DNA of 33,498 nucleotides from Candidatus Altimarinota bacterium (GTDB lineage: Bacteria > Patescibacteriota > Gracilibacteria > BD1-5 > UBA6164), in assembly GCA_024710565.1 (NCBI GenBank), contig JANJUN010000005.1, positions 1-33,498 of the forward strand, written 5' to 3'. Positions 10,041 to 20,995 of the stretch are shown here, piece by piece (position 1 is the first letter of the stretch; every line of letters begins with the position of its first letter). The notes beneath the pieces are model-generated. The model did not search any database. It was not told the DNA's origin and saw only the letters and a program-made list of their open reading frames with translations. The translations under genes were made by a program, and so were the position numbers.

Positions 10041-10505
10041 TTTTAAATTGATAAATTCTGTATTTTCTAGTCACATTTCTCATTTTAATTTAAAGGTTTC
10101 TATTTCCTCTTTGTGTTGTCCAAGAGTATGTAAGAACAGATCTTTTCCTTCTCCAAATGGAATTACGACTCTTGCTTCGATATTTTCAACTATTTTTGGT
10201 GCATTTTTACTTCCAACCACCAACAAAATATCTATGTCTCAGAAAAATGAAATAATTTCCTCTTTTAATTCAAAATCATCATAAAATAAAACAAATACCA
10301 CTTTCCCCTCTATGAGAAAACTATAAAATAATTTTTCCTGAAACTCCGCTACTTCTAAAAGTATTCATGATTTTTCATATTCCCCTGGAAAATCTATTTT
10401 ATAATCATCAATAGCAACTTCATACGTATCTTTATTACAACGTACTATCACATTATCAGAGTTTTTTATTTGTAAAATATTTCCTACATTTACTATTTCT
10501 ATCAT
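10038..10505 (-). CDS. Degenerate metallo-beta-lactamase-fold (UlaG-like) protein
   Basis: 155 residues. The pattern of short strands, especially DFPGEYEKSGI at about residues 44-54, then FFGDIDILLVVG and EARVVIPFG, matches the small UlaG-like MBL-fold proteins common in Patescibacteria. The HxHxDH zinc motif is absent, so hydrolase activity is unlikely and the role is unknown. It ends inside the shared terminator and lies 8 bp downstream of the Nudix gene in the same direction, so the two are probably co-transcribed. Confidence 0.6.
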
Positions 10506-10513
10506 AAATTCTA

Positions 10514-10966
10514 TTATATAAAATAAACTTTATTTTTATTAATTATAGTTGGAAGATCAAACTTCACTTCTAAATTTTTTATTTCATCCATTTCAAACCA
10601 TTTGTACCCTATAAATCTCTCCTCTTTTTGAGGAATAGGATCTTTGTTTCACTTATATTTAATTAAAAATAAGTATACGTCTTTATCTACTAACGGATTA
10701 TCTTCACGATATCCCGCAGTAAAAGTATAATTTAGTTTCGTAATAAATTTTACAATTTCTAAATCTTTTATATCTAAACCAGTTTCTTCAGATGTTTCCC
10801 TGAGAGCCGTTTGACTTGCTGTTTCACCATCTTCCATGTGTCACTTGGGGATCACATACTCAGACTGTCCCTTAGAGTTCAACCATTCAAGCAAGAGTAC
10901 TTCTACCCCTTTTTGACTTTTGCGATAAATAATTCCTCCAGAACTTTTTTCATAAATTTTTGCCAT
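10514..10966 (-). CDS. Nudix hydrolase
   Basis: Cytoplasmic hydrolase of nucleoside diphosphate-linked compounds. The Nudix box GX5EX7REUXEEXGU is complete: G(UGA)HMEDGE, seven residues, then RETSEETGL at about residues 49-71. The flanking beta strands SSGGIIYRK and YVIPKG precede the box, and YLFLIKYKG and RFIGYKWFEMDEI follow it, as in MutT/Ap4A-type members. Substrate cannot be assigned. Length of 150 residues is normal. It is the first gene of a two-gene minus-strand unit divergent from the sortase. Confidence 0.9.
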
Positions 10967-11091
10967 AAATAATATTCAGTTTCAAATAATTTTCTCCATA
11001 ATAATCAAAAAATCAAAAGTTGCAAACTGACTTTCAAAAAAATCATAAAAATATATTATTTCTATTTGTCAATTTATTTTCACCTCACAAT

Positions 11092-11120
11092 TTGCGTAAA
11101 AAAATAATATATGCTAAAAT
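11092..11120 (+). promoter_or_regulatory. promoter of the sortase gene
   Basis: TTGCGT (11092-11097) and TAAAAT (11115-11120) with a 17-bp spacer, 45 bp upstream of the ATG. On the opposite strand TTGACA (11072-11067) could serve the divergent Nudix gene, although its best -10 (TATGAT) is 19 bp away. Confidence 0.4.
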
Positions 11121-11165
11121 ATTCTTACAAATATAAAAACAAAATATTATTAAAACAAAAACAGT

Positions 11166-12272
11166 ATGACTACTCAAAATACAAATACCGATATTCTTGA
11201 ATTATTTGAAGAATCACAACAAAAAGATATTTTAGAAACCGAAATATTTTCCCTTTCTTCTGCTGAAGAAAGTATTTTTTCAGAGAATTCTGATTTAAAT
11301 TATCATACAGAAGAAAGTTCTTTTCTCAGTCTAGAGAATACAGAAACTACTAAAAGTGATATTCTCTCTGGTTTTGAAATACAAGTAGAAAATACTCAAA
11401 ATACTTTTTTAGAAGAACTCGAAAATATTCACCTACAAAGCGAGAAAAAAATCTCTGCTGGGAAAAAAATACTTTCAGGATGTGTATTTTTTCTAAAATA
11501 TATCGGAACTTCTAGTTTTATCTTTGCTCTTTTAATAGCTTCAACCAACTACAGCGCGTACATAGAAATCGCAAGAAGTTATCTCAATCCTGAAGCCCTA
11601 GAACAAAACAAACAAGCAATGCTTGCTTCTGTTCAAAATGCTACTCTCGTAAAAAATACTCCTGTATCTGAAGAAATAGAAGCCACTGATACTCCTGAAG
11701 AAGTGAATCTTGAAAATACTACAGAAAAAATTGAGATGGTAAAAAATAAAACCTACCACTCTATGGATAAACTCATTCATGGTTCAAAAAATTCAGTAGA
11801 TATGAATATTGAAATCGTTCCGTATGAAAACAGAATCGTTATTCCAAAAATCTGAAAAAATATTCCTCTGCTTGATGTACAAAATAAAACCGTTGAAAAT
11901 GTAAAAGCATTAGAAGATATTTTTATGAAAGAATTAGTAAATGGGATCGTAAGATATCCTGGAAGTGCGAGACCTGGAGAACCTGGAAATAGTTTTATAT
12001 TTGGACATTCATCAAATTTTCCTTGGTTAGAATGAAAATACAATGATGTCTTTGCGCTTATGGATAATTTAAGTTTTTGAGATGAAATTATTGCCTACTA
12101 TGGACAACAAAAATATATCTATAAAGTAAAAGAAAAGAAAATAATTAAACCTGGAGATACTTCAGTATTAAAAAGAAATAATGATATCTCTGAAATTAGT
12201 TTGATGACATGTTGGCCAGTAGGAACCACATTAAATAGAATGGTAGTAGTATGAGAACTCGTAAAAGAATAA
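11166..12272 (+). CDS. Sortase (transpeptidase) with long N-terminal cytoplasmic region
   Basis: Membrane-anchored cysteine transpeptidase that would attach surface proteins or process them at a sorting motif. Catalytic residues can be placed: His281 in FGHSSNFPW, Cys349 in LMTCWP and Arg358 in TTLNRMVVV. The N-terminus is unusual: about 95 acidic, Ser/Thr-rich residues before a single membrane helix (VFFLKYIGTSSFIFALLIAS, about residues 110-130), then an extracytoplasmic linker and the sortase barrel starting at NRIVIPKIG. At 368 residues it is longer than typical class A-F enzymes (200-280). It is followed 16 bp later by a small membrane protein, probably in the same operon. No LPXTG-type substrate is obvious in the window. 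Confidence 0.9.
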
Positions 12273-12288
12273 TTTTTAATTTTATTAT

Positions 12289-12594
12289 ATGTCAAATATC
12301 AATATAGAATATACCTATAAAACTCCTGGGGAAATTATGGAGAGTATCACTCCCCTTTTTCATCTTTCTTTTATAGAAATGATACTCATGGGAATTTCTA
12401 TAGCTTTTATCATAGGATTAGTACTATATATAATTCCTTCTTTTTACTCTTTTTCTCTCAATCGTAAAAAAGAGACTGAAAAGAAAAAAAAGAAGCTCTC
12501 TCTGGCACAAATTCTTATTACCAAAGAAATAGAGCAAGAAATAGAAAATGAAATCAAACAAGAACAAGAAGAAAAATTAAAAGCAAGAGAATAA
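12289..12594 (+). CDS. Small single-pass membrane protein with charged coiled tail
   Basis: 101 residues, not recognised. One hydrophobic helix (MILMGISIAFIIGLVLYIIP, about residues 30-52) is followed by a highly charged Lys/Glu tail likely to form a coiled coil in the cytoplasm. It lies directly behind the sortase gene and shares the terminator that overlaps its 3' end, so it may belong to the same surface pathway. No UGA codon is used in it. Confidence 0.7.
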   Translation: MSNINIEYTYKTPGEIMESITPLFHLSFIEMILMGISIAFIIGLVLYIIPSFYSFSLNRKKETEKKKKKLSLAQILITKEIEQEIENEIKQEQEEKLKARE

Positions 12595-12612
12595 TTCCCC
12601 TTGCTTTTTTAT
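12579..12612. terminator. bidirectional terminator between convergent genes
   Basis: AAAAGCAAG (12579-12587) pairs with CTTGCTTTT (12600-12608) around a 12-base loop, followed by a T-run. The stem lies in the end of the small membrane gene and touches the stop of the RelA/SpoT gene on the other strand. Confidence 0.75.
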
Positions 12613-14939
12613 TTTTTCAACTTTTTATTCACTAAAAATTCATAAAACATCATCAAATACATAAAAAAACAAAACAAGAAATATAAAATAAAATTTACAT
12701 TAAATCCTAAGTATAAAATTTCCCAAAAAATAATAAAGAAAATAAACGTATTAAGAAAAAAAAGTGAGAGCCAAAATCTTTTATATTTTAATACATCTGG
12801 TAAAATAGTTTTTACAACAAATTTTAAAAAGAATACGATAAATAACATAAAAAAACTACTTCATAAAAGAACTAATTCTAAAAATAAATTCTTTTGATAT
12901 TTTGATATATCAAGAAAATTTACCATAAAAATAATCCCTGTAATCAAAAATAAACTCAACGCATAAAAGATGTAATATATCTTTAATCTGAGAGGAAAAA
13001 CCCTCGTAATATCAGAAACATTTGGGCTTCTTTTGAGTTCTTTTAAAAGCTCATTTAAACTCGTATTTGAATCAATGACAAAACTAATAAAAAGTCCTCT
13101 TTTATTTTCCCTATACACTATTTTTTTTACTTCAATATCTAAGTTATAAAATGTGTTTGTAATATTATTGAGACTTAAAAAGTCTCTGGTTTTAAACTTT
13201 ATCTTGAGAGTAACCTCTTTGTTATAATCATCTTTTGCATTAAGGAGAGAAATTTTATTGATTACTTTTTCTACTTCGATCCCTCATAAACCTAAAAAAA
13301 GATACATTTGTTTTTCATCGGCAAGTCATAAACTTTTTACAACATTCTTTTTGATTTTTCTGGGGTTACTCTCAAAATGACGAAATCATAAAGTTTCCAA
13401 TTGTGTATTGAGTAAATATTTTCATAACTGTTCTGATTTTCCTTGTGAATATTTCTTAAACACTTCTTTCATTTGATCCTTGGCAATTTTTGTTTTTAAA
13501 CGAAAAAAATTCTCTATTTTATAATCAATATAAATTTTATTTGATTTTTTAAGTTTAACAATATCCCCATTTTTCAAAGCATAAAAAGGGTCTTGGATAA
13601 ATAACCCATTGATAAAAGCTCCAGAAAAAAATTTTCCATAATCAAGACTATACAAAAAAGCATAGTCTATCAAAACAGCCCCTTTCGGAAGTAAAAGAAA
13701 TCATCCGTCTCCATCAAAACATTTTATTTCACTAATAATAATTTCTTGGGAAAGTTTTTCAAAAAATGATTTTGAATCAATCGTCTTTTTTTGAATATCT
13801 AAAACTCCCTTCATCCAATCTGGAAGTTCTTTGTAATCAACTCAAAATCATTTATAAATAAAATGTGCTGCCAATCAAGATTTATTGAGTTTTGACATTC
13901 ATACGGTTTGAATTTGAAATTCTAAAAAGTCTCCATTTTCATCATATACCGTAGTATGAATAGATTGATATCCATTTTTTTTAGGAGTAGAAATATAATC
14001 TTTAAATTTATCATTTTTTACATTGTAGAGTTTATGAATAAGTCATAAAACTGTGTAAGCATCTTGCAGGGTTTTTGTGATAACTCTCAAAGCAAGAACA
14101 TCATAAATTTCCTTATAATCAATATTTTTATTTTTTATTTTATTATATATAGAGTACAAACTTTTCACTCTTCATTCAATATTGATTATAGGAATCTTCA
14201 TTTGCGCACATTCTTTTTGAATCTTATTGTGGGCCTCAATAATTTTTTGTTTATGGTACTCATATTTTTTCCCAAAAATTTTATCGAGTTTTTTATACTC
14301 TTCTTCCTCAGTATATTTAAAACATAAATCATGCATATGACTTAAAAATTCTCAAATAGAGAGAAAATTTACGATAGGGAGATAAATTTCTTGAGTTTCA
14401 CGAGCGATTCTATACCTTTTATTTTTGGGTAAATATTCTAAAGTTTCTAAATTATGAAATCTATCTGCAATTTTTACTAAAAATATTCTGATATCGTCGC
14501 CAACTGAAACGAGTGATTGTTTGAGATTTTCGATATCTTTTTTATTCATATCGAGCGTATAATATAACTGTCATAATTGAGTTACTCATTGTACTATAGA
14601 GGCGACCTCTTTTCAAAACTGCTTTTCAATTTGAGAAAGCGTGATTTTTTTATTATCTAAAACATCATGTAATATAGCTGAAATAAGTGAGGTTTCATCT
14701 GCTTCTATCTGAGTTAAATGAAGGGCGATATGGAGTGGATGGGTAACATAGAGTTCTTTTGATTTTCTATAAACTCACTTGTGAGCTTCATAGGCAAAGA
14801 AAAATGCTTTTTGTAAAAGTTCTTTATTATAATATGGATTATATTTTATTATCTCATTACCAAGTCTATCAAAAAGTTCTTGCACATACTTTTCCATAAA
14901 AAAATGCTTAGGATTATTTTTTTCAAGTAATTTTAGCAT
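12609..14939 (-). CDS. Long RelA/SpoT (RSH) protein with C-terminal membrane domain
   Basis: Alarmone (p)ppGpp enzyme, 776 residues. Domains in order: HD hydrolase-like domain (THPLHIALHL, ILHDVLDN, KIADRFHNLETL); synthetase domain (GRVKSLYSIYNKI, IYDVLALRVI, FKDYISTPKKNGYQSIHTTV, LEFQIQT, GLAAHF); TGS domain (CFDGDGGFLLLPKGAVLIDYAF, here shortened to CFDGDGG and LPKGAVLIDYAF); linker; an ACT-like fold; then about four strongly hydrophobic helices in the last ~135 residues. The HD motif reads HDVLDN where bifunctional enzymes have HDVVEDT, so the catalytic Glu-Asp pair is Asp-Asn and hydrolysis may be weak or lost. All segments lie in one frame bridged only by UGA. The membrane extension is not part of the usual RSH plan. 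ATG 14939 is the first ATG; a second lies about 20 codons downstream. Confidence 0.88.
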
Positions 14940-15035
14940 AGTTTTAAAAAATATCAATTTATTTTATAAAGTCATAAAAAGATGCCTCTAGAAAATATAT
15001 AGGCTTCAAATAGGGTTTTTAAGCACTATTTATAT

Positions 15036-15062
15036 TTGACAATTTATATTTTTAGATATACT
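15036..15062 (+). promoter_or_regulatory. promoter of the small ORF at 15143
   Basis: A perfect TTGACA (15036-15041) and TATACT (15057-15062) with a 15-bp spacer. With the terminator at 15322 it defines a transcript of about 285 nt. The remaining bases between 14940 and 15142 show nothing else I can assign. Confidence 0.65.
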
Positions 15063-15142
15063 TTTTCACATATTTAATCCTTATCTTTTGACATGGGGTC
15101 ATAAAATAATAGTGATTAAATATTTTATACGGAGACTAAGAG

Positions 15143-15298
15143 ATGACAAAAAACCAAAGTAATTGGCCTCAATTTCGCAAATGGAAAAAGGATTTTCGCA
15201 AAAAACATCCTGAAATTTTGACGCTTCCCAGTAATACACGGAAACATATCTATACAAAAGCATTACAAGAACAAGGGATTAGAACGAAAACTACTTGA
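15143..15298 (+). CDS. Small basic ORF ending in UGA, possibly imported
   Basis: Not recognised. With UGA as a stop it encodes 51 residues, rich in Lys, Arg, Trp and Thr (NWPQFRKWKKDFRKKHPE). It has a Shine-Dalgarno-like GGAG at 15131-15134, 8 bases before the ATG, whereas its neighbours have none. Under the local code UGA is Gly, and the frame would run on through the terminator hairpin to TAG at 15437-15439 (98 residues), with a hydrophobic tail that overlaps recQ antisense. The compact promoter-SD-ORF-UGA-terminator layout suggests a gene designed for the standard code, or an RNA whose ORF is accidental. The composition is about 34% GC, a little above the surroundings. Confidence 0.45.
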   Translation: MTKNQSNWPQFRKWKKDFRKKHPEILTLPSNTRKHIYTKALQEQGIRTKTT

Positions 15299-15321
15299 TC
15301 CCTATCCTTAGCCCCAATAAT

Positions 15322-15356
15322 AAAAACGGTAATATCACTATTACCGTTTTTTCTTT

Positions 15357-15357
<1 letters not shown>
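15322..15357. terminator. bidirectional terminator
   Basis: A 13-bp perfect stem, AAAAACGGTAATA (15322-15334) with TATTACCGTTTTT (15339-15351), and a TCAC loop. It ends the small plus-strand transcript and also lies just past the recQ stop on minus. Confidence 0.9.
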
Positions 15358-17624
<2,267 letters not shown>

Positions 17625-17663
17625 TCTTTGTATTTTGTATTATGTTAGCATCACAGTAAAAAG

Positions 17664-17909
17664 TTATACTTCTATATTTAATATATTTCCCACTTTTTGA
17701 GCAACTGATACCATTCTTCATTGCTTTGTAAAATATTCCGCAGCAGTACCTGGAACTACATCCCCTGCTTGTTTCATAGAATCTATCCTTCTCACTCCAT
17801 TTTCATGGATAATTTTAGCATCTCTCATATTATCTGATGCTACATTTGTTTTGTATTCTTGTGCCATATGTCAAAATACACTTGGCATTCATAATGGTCC
17901 TACTCACAT
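17664..17909 (-). CDS. Hypothetical 81-residue protein
   Basis: Not recognised. Reading UGA as Gly gives a continuous soluble protein that begins MGVGPLGMPSVFGHM and ends VAQKVGNILNIEV. It has a central charged helix (DNMRDAKIIHENGVRRIDSM) and no membrane segment or cysteine. It lies between murF and recQ in the same direction and is likely co-transcribed. A standard-code reading gives nothing, which explains why it is easily missed. Five UGA codons in 81 residues fall mostly in the first 15 residues. Confidence 0.6.
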
Positions 17910-17966
17910 ATTTTTATTTTTATTTTGTAAAATATTTTTGTGTGAAGCATTATATTTATTTTTAAA

Positions 17967-19310
17967 TTACTTGTCAAAAAAATTTTTCTTTTTTTCTATC
18001 CAAAAACCTTCCTGTCTACAAATTTTTAACACATCGTTTTTATCAAGTAAAATATATTTCAATGCCTCTTCCATAAAAATAGTATTCTGACTTCCTTTAA
18101 ATAAAAGAATATATTTTTTATCTTCTGTTTGCAATTTTTCTTGCAGAAATTGTCATAAAATCTTTGAGTTTTTAAAATGTTTCGCCTGAGGAACGAGAGG
18201 TAAAAAGTATTTTTGCATACTTTCTCAAACAATAAAAATATTTCCTGATTTTTCTTTTAAAAAATGCGCTAATTTTTCATGTTCTGCTTTGGTGTATTCT
18301 CAAAGTTCTCTCATTTCTCAAAGACATAAAATCATCTCATAATCTGGATATATTTTTTGAGATAAAAGGAAAAAATTTTCTAAAACTTTTTTCATACTTT
18401 CGGGTGCCGCATTGTATGAACTATCAACTAAAATAGAATTTTTTATTCCTGGGAAACAAGAAAATCTTGAATATTGCAAAGTAAAATTCAAATATAATTC
18501 TTCTCAAATAAGAGAAAAAAGAGATTTATTATAGTATTTGCGATATAAAATATCTGCTATACAAAGTCAAACACTTATATATCAAATATTTTCTTGCCCG
18601 ATTAAATTTGAGGTAATTTTTAAATTTTGTTTATGATGGGATACCAATTGAAAAGAGGAAGTCACCACTCCATCTTTTTTTTCTAAAGTATATTCTCTTC
18701 ATTGAATATCTGTTTTTTGTTCTTTTTCCTCTCAGGAAGTAGTATAAAATATTTTATCTGAAACAATAGTTTTTTCATATATTTTTGAAAATTCATCATC
18801 CATATTAAGAAAACTTACTTCTTTGCTAGATTGAAGCAATTTATATTTTTCACTCGCTATTACCTCTTTAGACTCAAATTGACTGGAATGTACTTTATCT
18901 ATTTTTGTTACAATTCCAATTTCTGGAGTAACAATAGAAAGTAAAAAATCCATTTCTCAAATATGATCTATTCCATACTCTAAAAAGATAATATCATATT
19001 TTTTTTCTCAAAAAAATGACGTGCAAAAAGCTTTTATAAGTGTTTTTATAACCGATAAAAAATGTGGTTCATAATCAGAAATTCATAAAACAGAAAGACT
19101 CAACCCAAGTTCTCCATTAAAATTTTTACTCGAAGTAGCAATAATTTTTTCCGGTAATTGTTGCTTGAGTAATTCTGAAATAATCATTCTACAACTTGTT
19201 TTTCCTATACTTCCTGTGACTCAAATCACAAAAGGTTTTTGTTTTTTTATATATTTTTTTGCTAAAAATCAAAATACTTGAAAATAGACATGGAGGAGTT
19301 TTTGTTTCAT
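17967..19310 (-). CDS. murF: UDP-MurNAc-tripeptide D-Ala-D-Ala ligase (MurF)
   Basis: Adds the D-Ala-D-Ala dipeptide in peptidoglycan precursor synthesis, in the cytoplasm. Mur ligase P-loop GVTGSIGKTS at residues 30-39, the central-domain FLEYGIDHIGEMDFL and IVTKIDKVHSSQF, and the C-terminal VDSSYNAAPESMKKVL and LCLGEMRELGEY, which are the MurF forms of DxYNANPxS and LGxMxELG. Length of 447 residues is normal. The usual short N-terminal substrate domain is reduced: the P-loop starts at residue 30 instead of about 105, as in the shorter MurF-like proteins of CPR genomes. The stop is TAA at 17967-17969. A 15-bp-spaced promoter lies upstream. Confidence 0.85.
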
Positions 19311-19340
19311 AATTTTTTTTCTAAAAATATTGGTGTGATG

Positions 19341-19367
19341 ATTATATGATTTTTGATTTTTTTGCAA
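19341..19367 (-). promoter_or_regulatory. murF operon promoter
   Basis: On minus, TTGCAA (19367-19362) and TATAAT (19346-19341) with a 15-bp spacer, starting 7 bp after the preceding terminator stem and about 30 bp upstream of the murF ATG. Confidence 0.7.
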
Positions 19368-19373
19368 AAAGAA

Positions 19374-19398
19374 AAACCTTCGTAATAAACGAAGGTTT
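19374..19398 (-). terminator. terminator of the GC-rich small ORF
   Basis: A perfect 10-bp stem AAACCTTCGT with ACGAAGGTTT and an AATAA loop, followed on minus by a T-rich tail. It separates the ORF at 19425-19703 from murF, 27 bp after the UGA. Confidence 0.8.
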
Positions 19399-19424
19399 GT
19401 TTCCCCAAACGAAAAGAAAATTTT

Positions 19425-19703
19425 TCATCGAGGATAGGTAACTCGCCGAGGAGTAATCCCCGTCAAGTCTTGCAACATTTTTGCTGACGATTCACATCCG
19501 GTAAGAATCATTCTCCTGTCGCCATCCACGATCGGATTTCCATCATTATTGAGAAAATCACGGCCGGGATGCCGCAGGCGACGAAGCGAAACAAACTGTT
19601 TCATAACCGCCTTGAATGAGCCAGAAATCTGAGCCAAGGGAAAACCCTTAACGATCAAGGTCTCACTCGTCATGTGTGCCGTATTATAGCGTTCCAATTG
19701 CAT
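19425..19703 (-). CDS. GC-rich ORF of foreign character ending in UGA
   Basis: Not recognised. It encodes 92 residues if UGA (19425-19427) is a stop. It is about 50% GC, while its surroundings are near 30%. It uses GGN glycine codons throughout and has no internal UGA. A strong Shine-Dalgarno AAGGAG lies 6 bases before the ATG, unlike native genes here, and a terminator follows 27 bp after the UGA. The protein is soluble and basic (FVSLRRLRHPGRDFLNN, TPRRVTYPR). With UGA as Gly the frame stays open through the terminator and joins the murF ATG in frame, which would give a fused product; this looks accidental. It reads like a gene from a standard-code genome, such as a phage or host. Confidence 0.6.
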   Translation of the reverse strand: MQLERYNTAHMTSETLIVKGFPLAQISGSFKAVMKQFVSLRRLRHPGRDFLNNDGNPIVDGDRRMILTGCESSAKMLQDLTGITPRRVTYPR

Positions 19704-19739
19704 GGTGTTCTCCTTTTTTTCGTCAAAACTGACGATATC

Positions 19740-19767
19740 TTTTTACATATTTTTATTATTTTGTCAA
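19740..19767 (-). promoter_or_regulatory. promoter of the GC-rich ORF
   Basis: On minus, TTGACA (19767-19762) and TAAAAA (19745-19740) with 16 bp between them, about 37 bp upstream of the ATG. Confidence 0.4.
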
Positions 19768-19831
19768 GAAAAAAATACATTTTTTTAAAAAAATAGATAT
19801 AATATCCGTATCCTAAAAATAATCTTAGACT

Positions 19832-20827
19832 ATGAAAAATTTTTATTTGGTAGATTTATGAATTGATAAAAGTAAACAAAATGCCTATATTTCCAATACT
19901 CTGCTCTCAAAAATAGAACAAAACCTAAAAGAAAAGAAAAAAATTATTCTCTATCTCAACAAAAGATGAGCCTATGATTTTGTTTTGTGTGAAGATTGTC
20001 ATCATATAAAAAAATGCCTAAAATGTGACATCTCTTTATCAGTACATAAAAATCCTGAAAGATATGTATGTCACCATTGTATGTATACAGAAAATATTTC
20101 TCTTGAATGCGAAAAGTGTCATGGAACAAAATTAAAACATATCTGAGTAGGAACACAACAAATAGAAAAAAGTCTCCAAATACTTTTCCCAAAAACACGT
20201 ATTTTTAGAATGGACAGCGATAGTGTGAGAAATATTTCTGGAAAAAAAGAAGCTCTGAGTAACATAGAAACTGCTGAGATTATTATCGGAACAAAGATGA
20301 TAACTACTGGATTTGATTTGAGAAATATTTGATTGATTGGAATTATTTTACTCGAACAAGAACTTCAAATTCCAAAATACGATACAGAAGAAAAAATCTA
20401 TCAAAATATAAGGCAACTTATCTGAAGATGATGAAGATTATGAGAAGAGAGTGATATCTTGATACAAACCCTCGCACCTAAAAACGGAATGATACAAAAT
20501 ATAGTTGAGCTCAATTATAAAGATTTTTTCAAAAAAGTCCTCGAAGAAAGAAAAATATTTCACTATCCTCCTTTTGTTGAACTCGCAACCCTCAGATATA
20601 AAGATAAAAATAAACTCGCTTCTATCGATTATATAAATACTCTGAAAAATACGCTTGACGCCTACAACTCAGGAAATTTTGAAATCATAAAAATTGATAC
20701 TCCTACCAAAAGAGACAACCAATTTTTCACCAAGATCATTATCAAATGAGAAAATATTAGAAATTTTCTCCAAAATATAAAATGAGAAATTCTCAAAAAC
20801 AAAGATTTAGCCGTTATTTTTGAATAA
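19832..20827 (+). CDS. priA: Truncated PriA: zinc-binding domain and helicase lobe 2 only
   Basis: Homologous to the C-terminal half of primosomal helicase PriA, which restarts replication forks. Visible parts: LNKRGAY at about residue 46, eight zinc cysteines (CEDC, CLKC, CHHC, CEKC), GTQQIEKSL, RMDSDS, helicase motif V region IIIGTKMITTGFDL and motif VI IRQLIGRGGR, then the C-terminal YPPFVELATLRY domain. The N-terminal DNA-binding domain and helicase lobe 1, with Walker A and DEAH box, are absent, and the protein has 331 residues against ~730. The upstream sequence is the divergent foreign ORF, with no remnant of the missing half. An upstream TATAAT (19798-19803) has only a weak -35. Without Walker A it cannot be an ordinary helicase. 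It may act with a separately encoded lobe or as a loader scaffold. Confidence 0.82.
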
Positions 20828-20925
20828 TTTCCCCGTCATTCCAATATTTTTTTAAAGACTTCTAGAAGCGATACATTTTGAACTACAAAATACAAAAACT
20901 TTTTAACAAAATTTAAATAAAAATT

Positions 20926-20952
20926 TTGCAGTTTTTTTTATTTTCGTATACT
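20926..20952 (+). promoter_or_regulatory. dnaN promoter
   Basis: TTGCAG (20926-20931) and TATACT (20947-20952) with a 15-bp spacer, 43 bp upstream of the dnaN ATG. Confidence 0.6.
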
Positions 20953-20995
20953 AAATCCTAGACAAAAATTAAGTTTATTTTTTTACTCTTTTTAT

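Noticed and set aside
12609-14939. Several separate short genes or a decayed relA
   Set aside because: All pieces lie in one frame and are parted only by UGA, which is Gly here; domain order is intact.
20828-20995. Origin of replication at dnaN
   Set aside because: No dnaA gene, no DnaA-box cluster and no clear unwinding element was seen apart from general AT-richness.
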